Assembly (NCBI RefSeq): GCF_001905385.1
Contig: NZ_LIPF01000004.1
Span: 124,001 to 188,000, forward strand
Length of the DNA: 64,000 bases
DNA from: Streptomyces sp. CB02414
GTDB taxonomy: Bacteria > Actinomycetota > Actinomycetes > Streptomycetales > Streptomycetaceae
Reading direction: 5' to 3'
Positions 1 to 9,157 of the stretch are shown piece by piece; position 1 is the stretch's first letter; each line of letters begins with the position of its first letter. A program made the translations under genes and the position numbers. The notes beneath the pieces are model-generated. The model searched no databases. It saw nothing but the letters and a program-made list of their open reading frames with translations, and was not told where the DNA came from.

Positions 1-2124
1 CACGAGCACCTCGGGCTCGGGGAGATCCAGCGGGCCAGCGGACACGACACCCTCTTCGACAACCTGTTCGTGCTGCAGAACTTCCTCGACCTGGACGCCC
101 TCGCCGAGATGAACGCCGAGCACGGCATCACCTCGGTACGCGCCGACGACTCCACGCACTACCCGTTCACCTGGGTCGTCACCCCCGGCGACCGGCTCAC
201 CGTCAAACTGGAGTACCGCGACCAGGACACCGACCGAGCCCGCCGCCTGCTCGACGACTACCTGCGCGTACTCGACGACCTGACACGGTCGGCCGGACCT
301 GTCGGCGCACTGCCGGGGGTGGGACCCGAGCCGGTTCCCGCCCGCCGCACGGACGTCGGCACGGACACCGTCGTCGACCGCTTCGACCTGGCCGCGGACC
401 GCGACCCGGAACGGGTGGCGCTCGTCGCCCACGGTGCGGCCATGTCCTTCGCCGAGCTCAGGGACCGCAGCCGCGAAGTGGCCGGTGTGCTCGCCCGGCG
501 CGGCATCGGTCCCGAGACGACGGTGGGCATCGCGGTCCCGCGCTCCCTCGACTCGATCGTGGCGCTCTTCGCCGTGCTGCGCGTCGGCGCCGCGTACGTG
601 CCCCTGGAACTGGACCACCCCGACGAGCGGATCGCCGCGATCGTCGCCGACGCCCGCCCGGAGGTGATCCTCACGGTCAGCGCCGTGTCGCCCCGCCTGA
701 CCGGCGACCTGATCGAGCTGGACCGCCCGCTGCCCGAGGCCGAACCGTTCGCGACGTTCGACCCCGACGACCCCGGCCGGCTGCGGCACCCCGCGTACAC
801 GATCTACACCTCCGGTTCGACCGGAAAGCCCAAGGGCGTGGTGACCGAGTACGCCGGACTCACCAACATGCTGGTCAACCACCAGCGGCGGATCTTCGGA
901 CCGGTGCTGGCCGAGCACGGGCACCGGGTCTTCCGGATCGCGCACACGGTGTCGTTCGCGTTCGACATGTCGTGGGAGGAGCTGCTGTGGCTCGCCGACG
1001 GCCACGAGGTGCACATCTGCGACGAGGAACTGCGCCGCGACGCGCCCCGGCTGGTCGCCTACTGCCTGGAGCACGGCATCGACGTCGTGAACGTGACACC
1101 GACCTACGCGCAGCAACTGGCCGCCGAGGGCCTCCTCGACGACCCGGCGCGCAGGCCCGCGCTGGTGCTGCTCGGCGGCGAGGCCGTCACCCCGGCCCTG
1201 TGGCAGCGGCTCGCGGACACGGAGGGAACGGCCGGCTACAACCTGTACGGGCCTACCGAGTACACCATCAACACCCTCGGCGTCGGCACCTTCGAGTGCC
1301 CCGACCCGGTGGTCGGGGTGCCGATCGACAACACCGACGTGTACGTCCTGGACCCGTGGCTGCGACCGCTGCCGGACGGCGTGCCCGGCGAGCTGTACGT
1401 CTCAGGCATCGGCATCGCGCGCGGCTACCTCGGGCAGCCCGCGCAGACCGCGCACCGCTTCGTCGCCTGCCCCTTCGGCGCGCCCGGCGAGCGCATGTAC
1501 CGCACCGGGGACCTCGTGACGCGGCGGCCCGACGGCAACCTGACGTACCTGGGCCGCACCGACCAGCAGGTCAAGATCCGGGGCCACCGGGTCGAACTCG
1601 GCGAGGTCGAAGCCGTGTTCGCGGCGCACCCGGCGGTGCGGTTCGTCGCCGTGGTCGCCCAGCCCGACCCGCAGGTCGACGGCGCGTACCGGCTGGCCGC
1701 CTACCTCGTGCTGGACGGCGCCGACCTGGCGGAGGTCGCCTCAGCGGTGGGCGCCGGGCTGCCGGACTTCCTGCGCCCGACGCACTACGCGCAGGTCGAC
1801 GCCATCCCGCTGACCGTGAACGGGAAGGCCGACACCAAGGCGCTGCCCGAGGCCAAACCGCTGGGTGCGCTGACCACGGCGGGGGAGCGGGGTCCGGTGA
1901 CGGAGACCGAGACCGCGGTGTGCGCGTTCTTCGCCGAGGCACTGGACCTGGACGACGACGAGGTGAGCGCGGTGAGCGACTTCGTGTCCCTCGGCGGACA
2001 CTCCATGCTGGCGGTGCGGCTGACGGGGCTGCTCCGCCGGGAGTACGGTCCGGTGATCACCATCCGCGACCTGTTGGCCCTGCGAACCCCGGAAGCGATC
2101 GCCCGCCACCTCGACGACCACTGA
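1..2124 (+). CDS. cchH: Nonribosomal peptide synthetase, C-terminal part (end of C domain, A domain, PCP); coelichelin synthetase CchH type
   Basis: The frame is open from base 1, so the gene starts upstream of the window; 707 residues are visible. Residues 1 to about 90 are the tail of a condensation domain. The adenylation domain follows with [11 protein letters not shown] (about residue 268), [15 protein letters not shown], the [13 protein letters not shown] core and the NGKADTK lysine. A carrier domain ends the protein with LGGHSM (phosphopantetheine Ser668). There is no thioesterase. I read the ten pocket residues as DMENLGLINK, which I recall as the code of CchH module 3 for N5-hydroxyornithine. 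The order NRPS, ABC exporter, esterase and MbtH matches the coelichelin cluster. The product call rests on that code and synteny; the upstream modules are not visible. Confidence 0.5.
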   Translation, partial: HEHLGLGEIQRASGHDTLFDNLFVLQNFLDLDALAEMNAEHGITSVRADDSTHYPFTWVVTPGDRLTVKLEYRDQDTDRARRLLDDYLRVLDDLTRSAGPVGALPGVGPEPVPARRTDVGTDTVVDRFDLAADRDPERVALVAHGAAMSFAELRDRSREVAGVLARRGIGPETTVGIAVPRSLDSIVALFAVLRVGAAYVPLELDHPDERIAAIVADARPEVILTVSAVSPRLTGDLIELDRPLPEAEPFATFDPDDPGRLRHPAYTIYTSGSTGKPKGVVTEYAGLTNMLVNHQRRIFGPVLAEHGHRVFRIAHTVSFAFDMSWEELLWLADGHEVHICDEELRRDAPRLVAYCLEHGIDVVNVTPTYAQQLAAEGLLDDPARRPALVLLGGEAVTPALWQRLADTEGTAGYNLYGPTEYTINTLGVGTFECPDPVVGVPIDNTDVYVLDPWLRPLPDGVPGELYVSGIGIARGYLGQPAQTAHRFVACPFGAPGERMYRTGDLVTRRPDGNLTYLGRTDQQVKIRGHRVELGEVEAVFAAHPAVRFVAVVAQPDPQVDGAYRLAAYLVLDGADLAEVASAVGAGLPDFLRPTHYAQVDAIPLTVNGKADTKALPEAKPLGALTTAGERGPVTETETAVCAFFAEALDLDDDEVSAVSDFVSLGGHSMLAVRLTGLLRREYGPVITIRDLLALRTPEAIARHLDDH

Positions 2125-2130
2125 CACGAG

Positions 2131-3831
2131 ATGACCACTGCTGACACGAAGCGGCCCCGACCGGGGTCCGACATCCTGCGGACCGCGTTGCGCCGCAATG
2201 TGGGAGCCATGGCCGGGGGCACGTTCCTCATGGGCCTGTACCAGGCCGGTGAGACGGCCTTCCCCATCGCCCTCGGCCTGATCGTCGAACACACGATGCG
2301 CGACCGGAGCCCCGGCTCGCTCGGCGTGTCGATCGCCGCCCTCGCGGTGATCATCACGACCGTGTCGCTGTCGTGGCGGTTCGGCATGCGCGTATTGCAG
2401 AAGGCCAACACCACCGAGGCCCACCGCTGGCGCGTGCGGGTGGCGGAGTGCGGACTCCAGCCGGTGGCCAGGGACGTCGACCTCAAGTCCGGCGAGGTCC
2501 TGACCATCGCCACCGAGGACGCCGACCAGACCGCCGACATCATCGAGGTGGTGCCGCTGCTGATCAGCTCGCTGGTCGCGGTGCTGATCGCGGCCGTCGC
2601 CCTGGGCCTCGCCGACCTGCGGCTCGGGGTGCTCGTGATCGCGGGGACGGTCGCCATCCTGACGGTCCTGAGCGTGATGTCCGGACGGATCGGCTCCAGT
2701 ACCCAGGAGCAGCAGGCCCGGGTGGCGCGGGCGGGCGCCAAGGTCGCCGATCTGATCATCGGCCTGCGTCCGCTGCACGGCTTCGGCGGCAACCACGCGG
2801 CGTTCCGGTCCTACCGGCGGGTCAGCACGGAGGCGAAGCGGCAGGCCGTCACCGTCGCGAAGGTGAACGGCGTGTACGCGGGCACCGCGCTGGCCCTCAA
2901 CGCCGTCCTCGCCGCCGCCGTGACGCTCACGGCCGGGTGGCTGGCGTTCGAGGGCCGGATCAACATCGGTGAACTCGTCATGGCGGTGGGGCTCGCGCAG
3001 TTCATCATGGAGCCGCTCAAGCTCTTCTCCGAGATGCCGAAGTACGTGATGATCGCGCGCGCCTCCGCCGAACGGATGGCGCTGGTGCTGAACGCGCCGC
3101 CGGTGACGACCCCGGGGACCGAGCGGCCGGCCGCGGGCGGCGGGCTGGAGGTCGACTGCGTGCGCCACGGCGCCCTGCGTGAGCTGAAGTTCCACGTCGC
3201 GGCCGGGGAGTTCGTGGCGATCGCCGCCTACCAGCCGCGCGCCGCCGCCGACCTCGCGGCGGTGCTCGCCCTGCGGGTGCCGCCCGACGCCTACGAGGGG
3301 GCGGTGCGCGTCTCGGGCCGTGACCTCGCGGACCTGCCGGTTGCGGCGGTCCGCGCGCAGCTGCTGGTCAACCCGTACGACGGGGAGATCTTCGCCGGCA
3401 CCCTGCGCACCAACATCGACCCGTCGGGCACCAGCCGTACGGTCCCGGAGGCCGTCGAGGCGTCCATGCTGACCGACGTGGTAGCCCTGCACCGCGACGG
3501 CCTCGACCACCCCGTCCGCGACCGGGGCGCGAACCTGTCCGGCGGCCAGCGCCAGCGTCTCTCCCTGGCCCGCGCCCTCGCCGCCGACGCCGACGTCCTC
3601 GTGCTGCGCGACCCGACGACGGCCGTCGACGCGGTCACCGAGCAGCTCATCGCGCGCCATGTGGCCGAGCTGCGCCGGGGCCGCACCACCGTCGTGATCA
3701 CCAGTAGTCCCGCACTGCTCGACGTCGCCGACCGGGTCCTCGTCCTGGACGACGGCGTCATCACCGCCGAGGACACGCACCGCAACCTCCTGGCCACCGA
3801 CGAGGGCTACTGCCTGGCGGTGGCCCGGTGA
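2131..3831 (+). CDS. cchI: ABC exporter half-transporter with degenerate ATPase site, siderophore export (CchI type)
   Basis: 566 residues, starting 6 bases after the NRPS stop and so probably co-transcribed and translationally linked. The first 310 residues hold about six membrane helices and the rest is a nucleotide-binding domain, as in MsbA-like exporters. The signature LSGGQRQRLSLARAL is intact at about residue 470. The Walker A loop reads AAYQPRAAAD where GxxGxGKS/T is expected, so the lysine is gone. Walker B reads LVLRDPTTAVD, with Arg at the magnesium Asp position and Asp at the catalytic Glu. Such a half normally pairs with an active partner; in coelichelin clusters that would be CchG, which would lie outside this window. 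Role inferred: export of the apo-siderophore. Confidence 0.5.
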   Translation: MTTADTKRPRPGSDILRTALRRNVGAMAGGTFLMGLYQAGETAFPIALGLIVEHTMRDRSPGSLGVSIAALAVIITTVSLSWRFGMRVLQKANTTEAHRWRVRVAECGLQPVARDVDLKSGEVLTIATEDADQTADIIEVVPLLISSLVAVLIAAVALGLADLRLGVLVIAGTVAILTVLSVMSGRIGSSTQEQQARVARAGAKVADLIIGLRPLHGFGGNHAAFRSYRRVSTEAKRQAVTVAKVNGVYAGTALALNAVLAAAVTLTAGWLAFEGRINIGELVMAVGLAQFIMEPLKLFSEMPKYVMIARASAERMALVLNAPPVTTPGTERPAAGGGLEVDCVRHGALRELKFHVAAGEFVAIAAYQPRAAADLAAVLALRVPPDAYEGAVRVSGRDLADLPVAAVRAQLLVNPYDGEIFAGTLRTNIDPSGTSRTVPEAVEASMLTDVVALHRDGLDHPVRDRGANLSGGQRQRLSLARALAADADVLVLRDPTTAVDAVTEQLIARHVAELRRGRTTVVITSSPALLDVADRVLVLDDGVITAEDTHRNLLATDEGYCLAVAR

Positions 3832-3973
3832 CCGCCGGGAGCGGTGACGCGCGCCACCTGTTTGCTTCCGTTTCGCGTGTTTGCGACAGCGTGGCCGGGA
3901 AAGGGGCTCTGTGATCACCGGTGGTGACAATCCGGTGCACACTGTCCGGAAATATGAGAAACAGGAGGTTTCG

Positions 3974-4051
3974 ATGTCCTCGAAGCGACGTCGCAAGAAG
4001 AAGGCCCGCCGCAAGAACGGCGCCAACCACGGCAGCCGTCCGCAGAGCTGA
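3974..4051 (+). CDS. 25-residue basic protein resembling actinobacterial ribosomal protein bL37
   Basis: A 25-codon gene with a perfect AGGAGG ribosome site at 3963-3968, 5 bases before the ATG, and TGA at 4049-4051. The product begins MSSKRRRKKKARRK and ends ANHGSRPQS; about half the residues are Lys or Arg. Length, basic start and the ANHGxRP end match what I remember of bL37, the 24-residue large-subunit protein of mycobacterial ribosomes. Third codon positions are nearly all G or C. It lies between the ABC exporter and the convergent esterase and is followed by a strong hairpin. Whether this is the only copy in the genome or a paralogue carried with the siderophore genes cannot be told here. 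It could be another basic microprotein. Confidence 0.5.
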   Translation: MSSKRRRKKKARRKNGANHGSRPQS

Positions 4052-4068
4052 GGACGGCACGAAGCACC

Positions 4069-4094
4069 GGGTGGGTGGCCGACGCCACCCACCC
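4069..4094. terminator. Bidirectional terminator hairpin between convergent genes
   Basis: Perfect 11-bp stem (4069-4079 pairing with 4084-4094, GGGTGGGTGGC arm) with a CGAC loop. It sits between the stop of the microgene at 4051 and the stop of the convergent esterase at 4132, so it can end transcription from both sides. There is no T tract, as usual in Streptomyces. Confidence 0.5.
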
Positions 4095-4131
4095 CGGGCA
4101 CCGCGCCCGCGACGGGGCCGCGGGGTCGCCG

Positions 4132-5241
4132 CTACCACCGGCGGCCGGATCCGGCGAGCGCCCAGGCGACGTCCCGCAGCAGCGCGTGCCGCCAGCCCGC
4201 CCGGTCGTGGCCCGATGCCGACCGCGCGACCCGCACCGTCGCACCAGCCTCCGCGGCCAGGCTCTCCACCAGCTCGCAGTGCGGAAGCATCCGCCGCTCG
4301 TGCTCCCCCACGTCGAAGGCGACCCGCAAGCCGGACAGATCCGGCCCCTCCCGCAGACGCTCGGCGAGAAACCCGCCGACCGGACCGCCCAACGGGTCCG
4401 CGAGCTCCGCCGAACCGGGCGTCCACCAGCACGACGCCGACTGGCAGGCGACCCGTGACACCAGATCCGGGAACCGCAGCGCCGCGTACAGGGCGCTCAG
4501 CCCGCCGAGGCTCTGCCCCGCGACCACCAGCCGCCCCGGATCCGCGGGCACCCCGGAATCCACCACCAGCGGCAGCAGCTCGTCCCGGACCGCCTCCCAC
4601 AGCTCCGGACGGCACCCGAACTCCGCCGTCCGGTCCTTGGCCGGCAGGAAGACGAGGGTGACCGGCGGCATGTCACCGCCGGCGACCGCCGATTCGAACG
4701 CGGTCGTCGCCGGGTGCAGATGCAGCCAGTCGTCCCCGTCCAGCAGCAGAACCACCGGCCCACCGCCGCCCACCGGGTGGACCCGCACCGTGCGCCGCCC
4801 GCCGAGCAGCCCGCCGGTCCAGCGCAACCGGGTGCCGGGCAGAGGCAGTACGTCGTCGGCGCCGACGGCCGGCCAGTGCGGCTGGGCCGGTGCGTCGGGG
4901 GTCGCGGCGATGGACCGGTCACCGCCCGCGCCCAGCGGGTTCAGCGGGTCGGCGTACGCCGCGCCGCCCACGCGGAACCAGTACGTCACCCGCAGCCGTG
5001 CGGGCATCCGCACCTCGGCGTACCAGCAGTCCGTGGCACCCCACCGGCGCAGCTCCACCGGCTCCGACCAGCTCTCGAAGACGACGCTCGCCGCCTCGGA
5101 GCCGCGCCGCAGGAACAGCGTCGTCCAGCCGTCGCCGTCCGGTACCGCCACGGGCGCGCTCGCGGCCGCCCAGAACCCGTCGCCGCCCGGCGTGCCGCGC
5201 AACCCGTACGCGGTGAACGCCTCTTCCCCCACGAGCCTCAT
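4132..5241 (-). CDS. cchJ: Siderophore esterase of the enterochelin esterase family (CchJ type)
   Basis: 369 residues, ATG at 5241 with AAGGAG 7 bases upstream. The N-terminal ~150 residues form the beta-rich domain typical of Fes/IroD-like esterases. The C-terminal alpha/beta-hydrolase domain has the nucleophile elbow AGQSLGG (Ser244), an acidic candidate in DVGEH (about 310-313) and His345 in SGHDRAGW. In the coelichelin cluster this enzyme is the likely hydrolase that releases the peptide from the thioesterase-less NRPS or trims the siderophore. No signal peptide is visible, so it acts in the cytoplasm. It is divergent from the MbtH gene across an intergenic region carrying an iron box, so both are probably iron-repressed. 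Confidence 0.5.
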   Translation of the reverse strand: MRLVGEEAFTAYGLRGTPGGDGFWAAASAPVAVPDGDGWTTLFLRRGSEAASVVFESWSEPVELRRWGATDCWYAEVRMPARLRVTYWFRVGGAAYADPLNPLGAGGDRSIAATPDAPAQPHWPAVGADDVLPLPGTRLRWTGGLLGGRRTVRVHPVGGGGPVVLLLDGDDWLHLHPATTAFESAVAGGDMPPVTLVFLPAKDRTAEFGCRPELWEAVRDELLPLVVDSGVPADPGRLVVAGQSLGGLSALYAALRFPDLVSRVACQSASCWWTPGSAELADPLGGPVGGFLAERLREGPDLSGLRVAFDVGEHERRMLPHCELVESLAAEAGATVRVARSASGHDRAGWRHALLRDVAWALAGSGRRW

Positions 5242-5291
5242 CGACGTCTCCTTGTGGAGCGGAAAGCGGGAAAGCTAAGCTCGATCTCGAT

Positions 5292-5310
5292 TTAGGCGAG
5301 CCTAACCTAA
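5292..5310. promoter_or_regulatory. DmdR1/IdeR-type iron box
   Basis: TTAGGCGAGCCTAACCTAA. Its complement, TTAGGTTAGGCTCGCCTAA, differs at one base from the DmdR1 consensus I recall (TTAGGTTAGGCTCACCTAA). It lies between the divergent esterase (start 5241) and the MbtH gene (start 5331), where an iron-loaded repressor would block both promoters. Confidence 0.5.
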
Positions 5311-5330
5311 TGCATCGGGAGGCCCCGCGC

Positions 5331-5543
5331 ATGAGCACCAACCCCTTCGACGACGCCGACGGCCGTTTCCTCGTCCTCGTCAACGACGAGGGCCAGCACT
5401 CGCTCTGGCCGTCCTTCGCCCAGGTGCCCGGCGGGTGGACGACCGTCTTCGGGGAGGACTCCCGCGACGCCTGCCTCGCCTACGTCGAGGCCAACTGGGC
5501 GGACCTGCGCCCCCGTTCCCTCCCCCGTGCCACCGAGGCCTGA
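5331..5543 (+). CDS. cchK: MbtH-like NRPS partner protein (CchK type)
   Basis: 70 residues. The ATG at 5331 has GGAGG 8 bases upstream and is preferred over the in-frame ATG at 5310, which sits on the iron box. The family pattern is complete: [14 protein letters not shown], then CLAYVEANW and DLRPRSL. MbtH proteins bind NRPS adenylation domains and support their folding and activity; this one most likely serves the NRPS at 1-2124. The stop is 6 bases before the next gene (5550), so the amidohydrolase may be read from the same iron-controlled transcript. Confidence 0.5.
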   Translation: MSTNPFDDADGRFLVLVNDEGQHSLWPSFAQVPGGWTTVFGEDSRDACLAYVEANWADLRPRSLPRATEA

Positions 5544-5549
5544 CGCACC

Positions 5550-7127
5550 GTGCTCGACACCCGGCTGACCAACGCCCGCTTCCTCACCATGGACCCCGGC
5601 CACCCCGTCGCACACGACGTCGGCGTCTGGCGGGGCCGGATAGTCGGGCTCGACGACGCGGTGACGTCCCTGCCCGCCCGCGAGGTCGTCGACCTCCAGG
5701 GCGCCACCGTACTGCCGGGCTTCATCGACGCCCACGTCCACCTGGCCTGGACCGGGTTCAAGCAGAGCACCCCGAGCATCGCCGGGTGCACGCGCGTCGA
5801 CGACGTGCTCGCCCGCGTCGAGGAGGCCGTCACCCGCAAGGCTTCGCCCGGCACCTGGGTGAGCATCGCCGGATACGACCAGCGGGTGCTGGGCCGCCAC
5901 CTGACCGCCGCCGAACTCGACAAGGTCAGCCACGGCCACAAGCTGTACGTGACGCACGACTCCGGACACGGCTGCGTCGTCAACTCCGCCGTCCTGGACC
6001 TGCTCCCCGCCGGCACCCCGCACGAGAACGGCTTCCTCGCCGAGGGCGCCATGGGTGCCGCCCGCGCGCTGCGACTGCCGTACGCCCAGGAGGAGCTGGC
6101 CGAGGCGATCGGGCGGGCCGCCCGCACCTGCCTGGCCGAGGGGGTCACCGCCTGCGCCGAAGCGGGGATCGGCGGCGCCCTCCTGGGACACAGCCCGGTC
6201 GAACTGGGCGCCTACCAACTCGCCCGCGACAAGGGCCTGCTGCCGCTGCGGGTGCGGCTCATGGTGGCCGCCGACACCCTGCACCCGGTCGCCGCCCACG
6301 AGAGCGACGGCATCCCCCGGGCGCTCGACCTGGGCCTGCGCACCGGCTTCGGCGACGACCGGCTGTCCGTCGGCGCGCTGAAGGTCTTCACCGACGGCGG
6401 CATGATGGCCCGCACCGCCGCACTCACCGCCCCGTACGAAGGGCTCGGCCACGCGGGACAGTTGCAGGACGATCCGGACGTCATCGCCGACACCATCGTG
6501 GACGGTCACCTCGCCGGCTGGCAGCTCGCCGTGCACGCGATCGGCGACCGTGCCGCCGACGTGGCCCTCGACGCCCTCGAACGCGCCCAGCGGCTGCGCC
6601 CGCGCCCCGACGCCCGGCACCGCGTCGAGCACGCCGGCCTGATCCGCCCCGACCAGCTCCCGCGCTTCGCACGGCTCGGCGTCAGCGCGGTCGTGCAGCC
6701 GAACTTCCTGCGGTACTTCGGCGACGACTACGCCGCGATCATGGGCGAGGAGCGCGCCCCCTGGCTCTACCGCGGCAGGGCCTTCCTGGACCACGGCGTC
6801 CCCCTGGTGGGCAGCTCCGACCGCCCCGTCACCGACGGATCGCCGCTGCGCGCCGTCCAGTTCATGGTCGAGCGCGCCTCCGAGTCCGGCCTGACCATCG
6901 GCCCCGACGAGGGGGTCACCGCCGACGAGGCCCTGCACGCCTACACGGTCGCCGCCGCCCACGCCTGCCACTGGGAGGACGACCTGGGCAGCCTGACCCC
7001 GGGTAAGCGGGCCGACCTGGTGGTGCTCGGCGACGACCCCCGGCGGGTCGACACCTCGCGCATCGGCGACATCGAGGTCGTGGAGACGTACGTGGACGGC
7101 CTCCCGACCGGACGCCCGGCCGCGTGA
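5550..7127 (+). CDS. YtcJ-type metal-dependent amidohydrolase
   Basis: 525 residues with a GTG start 6 bases after the MbtH stop. Amidohydrolase superfamily, YtcJ-like: an N-terminal beta-sandwich strand set, then DAHVHL (metal HxH), KVFTDGG, LAVHAIGDRA, HRVEHAG, VGSSDRP and a C-terminal GSLTPGKRADLVVLG strand. These enzymes hydrolyse C-N bonds in cyclic or N-acyl compounds, but the substrate cannot be read from sequence. Cytoplasmic, with no signal peptide. Spacing suggests co-transcription with the siderophore genes; a role in siderophore turnover is possible but unsupported beyond position. Confidence 0.5.
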   Translation: MLDTRLTNARFLTMDPGHPVAHDVGVWRGRIVGLDDAVTSLPAREVVDLQGATVLPGFIDAHVHLAWTGFKQSTPSIAGCTRVDDVLARVEEAVTRKASPGTWVSIAGYDQRVLGRHLTAAELDKVSHGHKLYVTHDSGHGCVVNSAVLDLLPAGTPHENGFLAEGAMGAARALRLPYAQEELAEAIGRAARTCLAEGVTACAEAGIGGALLGHSPVELGAYQLARDKGLLPLRVRLMVAADTLHPVAAHESDGIPRALDLGLRTGFGDDRLSVGALKVFTDGGMMARTAALTAPYEGLGHAGQLQDDPDVIADTIVDGHLAGWQLAVHAIGDRAADVALDALERAQRLRPRPDARHRVEHAGLIRPDQLPRFARLGVSAVVQPNFLRYFGDDYAAIMGEERAPWLYRGRAFLDHGVPLVGSSDRPVTDGSPLRAVQFMVERASESGLTIGPDEGVTADEALHAYTVAAAHACHWEDDLGSLTPGKRADLVVLGDDPRRVDTSRIGDIEVVETYVDGLPTGRPAA

Positions 7128-7247
7128 GCCCGCCACTCCCGCACGAGACGCGTCGGAGAAATCCGGTCGACACGGCGACGGGCGACGCCGTTCCATGGCC
7201 CTGACCGCCCGCCGCACGCAGCGGGCCGACGTCAGGAGACGTCCTTG

Positions 7248-8141
7248 GTGACCGGGAGCGCTCCGGACCGCCCCTCGATCGACACCGCACTGGTGAGACG
7301 CCTGGTGGACAGCCAGTTCCCGCAGTGGGCGGAACTGCCGCTGGAACGGTTCGAACCGGCCGGCTCGGACCACGTGATCCACCGGCTCGGTGAAGACCTC
7401 GCCGTCCGGCTGCCCTGCCACGCGGGTGCCCTCGGGCAGGCAAGCAAGGACTCCGAGTGGCTGCCCCGGCTCGCCCCGCACCTGCCTCTGGCGGTCCCGG
7501 TCCCCGTGGCGGTGGGAGAACCCGGCTTCGGCTATCCGTGGGCCTGGGCGGTCACCCGCTGGCTGGACGGTGAGGCGGCCACGGTCCGGACCCTGGGCGA
7601 CTCCTGCGAGGCCGCCGTCGAACTGGCCGGATTCCTGAGCGCACTACAACGGTTCGCGCCCGGGGAGACCGCGTCACTGGGAGCCCGCCGGGACCTCACC
7701 GGCTCACCGCTGGCCGACCGGGACCGGGCGACGCGCGCCGCCATCGCGCAGGTCGACGGCGTGTTCGACGCCGCCGCCATGACCGCACTGTGGGACGAGG
7801 CGCTGAACGCCCCGGACTGGGACCGTCCTCCGGTCTGGTTCCACGGCGACTTCCACACGGGCAACCTGCTGACCGTCGGCGGCCGCCTCAGCGCGGTCAT
7901 CGACTTCGGCGAACTCGGCATCGGCGACCCCGCCCGTGACCTGACCATCGCCTTCACCCTGATGTCCGCCGCGCCGCGAGCCGCCTTCCGCGCCGCGCTC
8001 GGTGTGGACGACGCCACCTGGACCCGCGGGCGCGGCTGGGCCCTCGCGACGGGCCTCAACGCCTACACGGCCTACGCCGCCGTCAGCCCGAGGGTCGCGG
8101 CACAGACCACCCGGCAGATCACCCAGGCCCTCACGGGCTGA
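7248..8141 (+). CDS. APH-family phosphotransferase (aminoglycoside phosphotransferase-like kinase)
   Basis: 297 residues. GTG at 7248 is chosen because AGGAG lies 10 bases upstream; an in-frame TTG at 7245 is the alternative. The kinase-like fold is shown by VWFHGDFHTGNLL (catalytic Asp and Asn, HGDxxxxN type) and AVIDFGELGIGDPARDL (metal-binding Asp). These enzymes phosphorylate aminoglycosides, macrolides, homoserine or other small alcohols. A resistance role is possible but the substrate is unknown. It is a single gene, with 120 bases of non-coding DNA upstream and a convergent reductase gene downstream. Confidence 0.5.
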   Translation: MTGSAPDRPSIDTALVRRLVDSQFPQWAELPLERFEPAGSDHVIHRLGEDLAVRLPCHAGALGQASKDSEWLPRLAPHLPLAVPVPVAVGEPGFGYPWAWAVTRWLDGEAATVRTLGDSCEAAVELAGFLSALQRFAPGETASLGARRDLTGSPLADRDRATRAAIAQVDGVFDAAAMTALWDEALNAPDWDRPPVWFHGDFHTGNLLTVGGRLSAVIDFGELGIGDPARDLTIAFTLMSAAPRAAFRAALGVDDATWTRGRGWALATGLNAYTAYAAVSPRVAAQTTRQITQALTG

Positions 8142-8198
8142 ACGGCCGACGATCCGCGCGGACGGCCCTCGCCTCGCCCGGTCACCGGACCGCGGCCC

Positions 8199-8825
8199 TC
8201 AGGCCACGCCCCGGACGCGATAGGTGACGTGCGTGACCAGGCTCGCCGACCGCGACGACACCTGCTCCAGCCGCAAGGGCGGTACGCCGTCGAACAGCCG
8301 GGTGCCCGCGCCGAGCGCCACCGGCGCGATGTGCAGGCGCAGTTCGTCGATCAGGCCGGCGGCGAGGTACTGGTTCACGGTGGTGGCGCCGCCCTGGACC
8401 TGTACGTCGCCGTCGCCGGCCGCCTCGCGGGCCCGCGCCAGCGCCGACGCGATCCCGTCGGTGACGAAGTGGAACGTGGTGCCGCCCTCCATCGGCCGCG
8501 GCTCGCGCGCGTGATGGGTGAGCACGAACACCGGGGCGTGGAACGGAGGATCGTCGCCCCACCAGCCGTTCCAGGGCCGGTCCCACGCGCCGCGCACCGG
8601 GCCGAACATGTTGCGACCCATGATGAACGCCTTCGCGGCGGCCAACTGCTCGAGCTCGGCGCGGTTCTCGTCGGGGGTGTCGAACATCCAGGCGTGCAGT
8701 CCGGCCCCCGAGCCGTCACCGCCGTCGTCGCCGAAGGGGCGGTCCTGCGTCTGGTTGAGCCCGGCCGAGAACCCGTCGACCGAGATCGTGATGTCGCCGA
8801 TCACCCTGCCCGGTCGATCGGTCAT
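8199..8825 (-). CDS. RibD C-terminal/dihydrofolate reductase-like protein
   Basis: 208 residues, ATG at 8825 with AAGGAG 6 bases upstream; the frame extends further back but has no better start. It begins GDITISVDGFSAG and carries AFIMGRNMFGPVRG, FVLTHH and VQVQGGATTVNQYLAAGLIDELRLH, the pattern of the RibD-C/YyaP-like family related to dihydrofolate reductase. Members bind NADPH; most have no known substrate. Cytoplasmic. The long Gly/Asp-rich loop around residues 30-45 is a usual family insertion. It is convergent with the kinase gene and divergent from the PIG-L gene. Confidence 0.5.
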   Translation of the reverse strand: MTDRPGRVIGDITISVDGFSAGLNQTQDRPFGDDGGDGSGAGLHAWMFDTPDENRAELEQLAAAKAFIMGRNMFGPVRGAWDRPWNGWWGDDPPFHAPVFVLTHHAREPRPMEGGTTFHFVTDGIASALARAREAAGDGDVQVQGGATTVNQYLAAGLIDELRLHIAPVALGAGTRLFDGVPPLRLEQVSSRSASLVTHVTYRVRGVA

Positions 8826-9157
8826 CGCTACTCCTTCGCACCGAGAGCGGCGGCCTGCCGGGTGGACGGGCCGATGTCTCACATCCTCGTCCTCCGGCGG
8901 CGAGCTGTCGACTCGCCCGGCCGCCCAGTGGCGGCGGGGCGACGGGCTCCAGAGAGCCGGCCCGCGGGGACGGGACGTGGTCGGGGGCGGCGTGCGGCCC
9001 ACACGGTACGTTCGATGCGCACGGCCGTCCGTCCGCGGTCAGACCGACGCCCCGAACCGGTCGGCGCGAAGATTCCGTGAGGCCGGGCCGCCGGCGTCCG
9101 TTCCCCTCCGGGCAGGTGACGCATACGATCTTCCCGGCCGATCCGGAGGTTCCGCCC
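8826..9157. other. Intergenic region, no gene seen
   Basis: About 330 bases between the divergent reductase and deacetylase genes. It must hold both promoters, but I find no convincing -10/-35 pair; TACGAT near 9124 is a possible -10 for the deacetylase. No convincing coding frame or long repeat. Confidence 0.5.

Noticed and set aside
1741..4101. 786-codon open frame on the minus strand under the NRPS and exporter genes
   Set aside because: Mirror of GC-rich coding DNA: no start site, no family, low-complexity Gly/Val/Arg composition. The plus-strand genes are certain.
5307..7481. 724-codon minus-strand frame under the MbtH and amidohydrolase genes
   Set aside because: Same kind of shadow frame; runs across two well-supported genes and their junctions.
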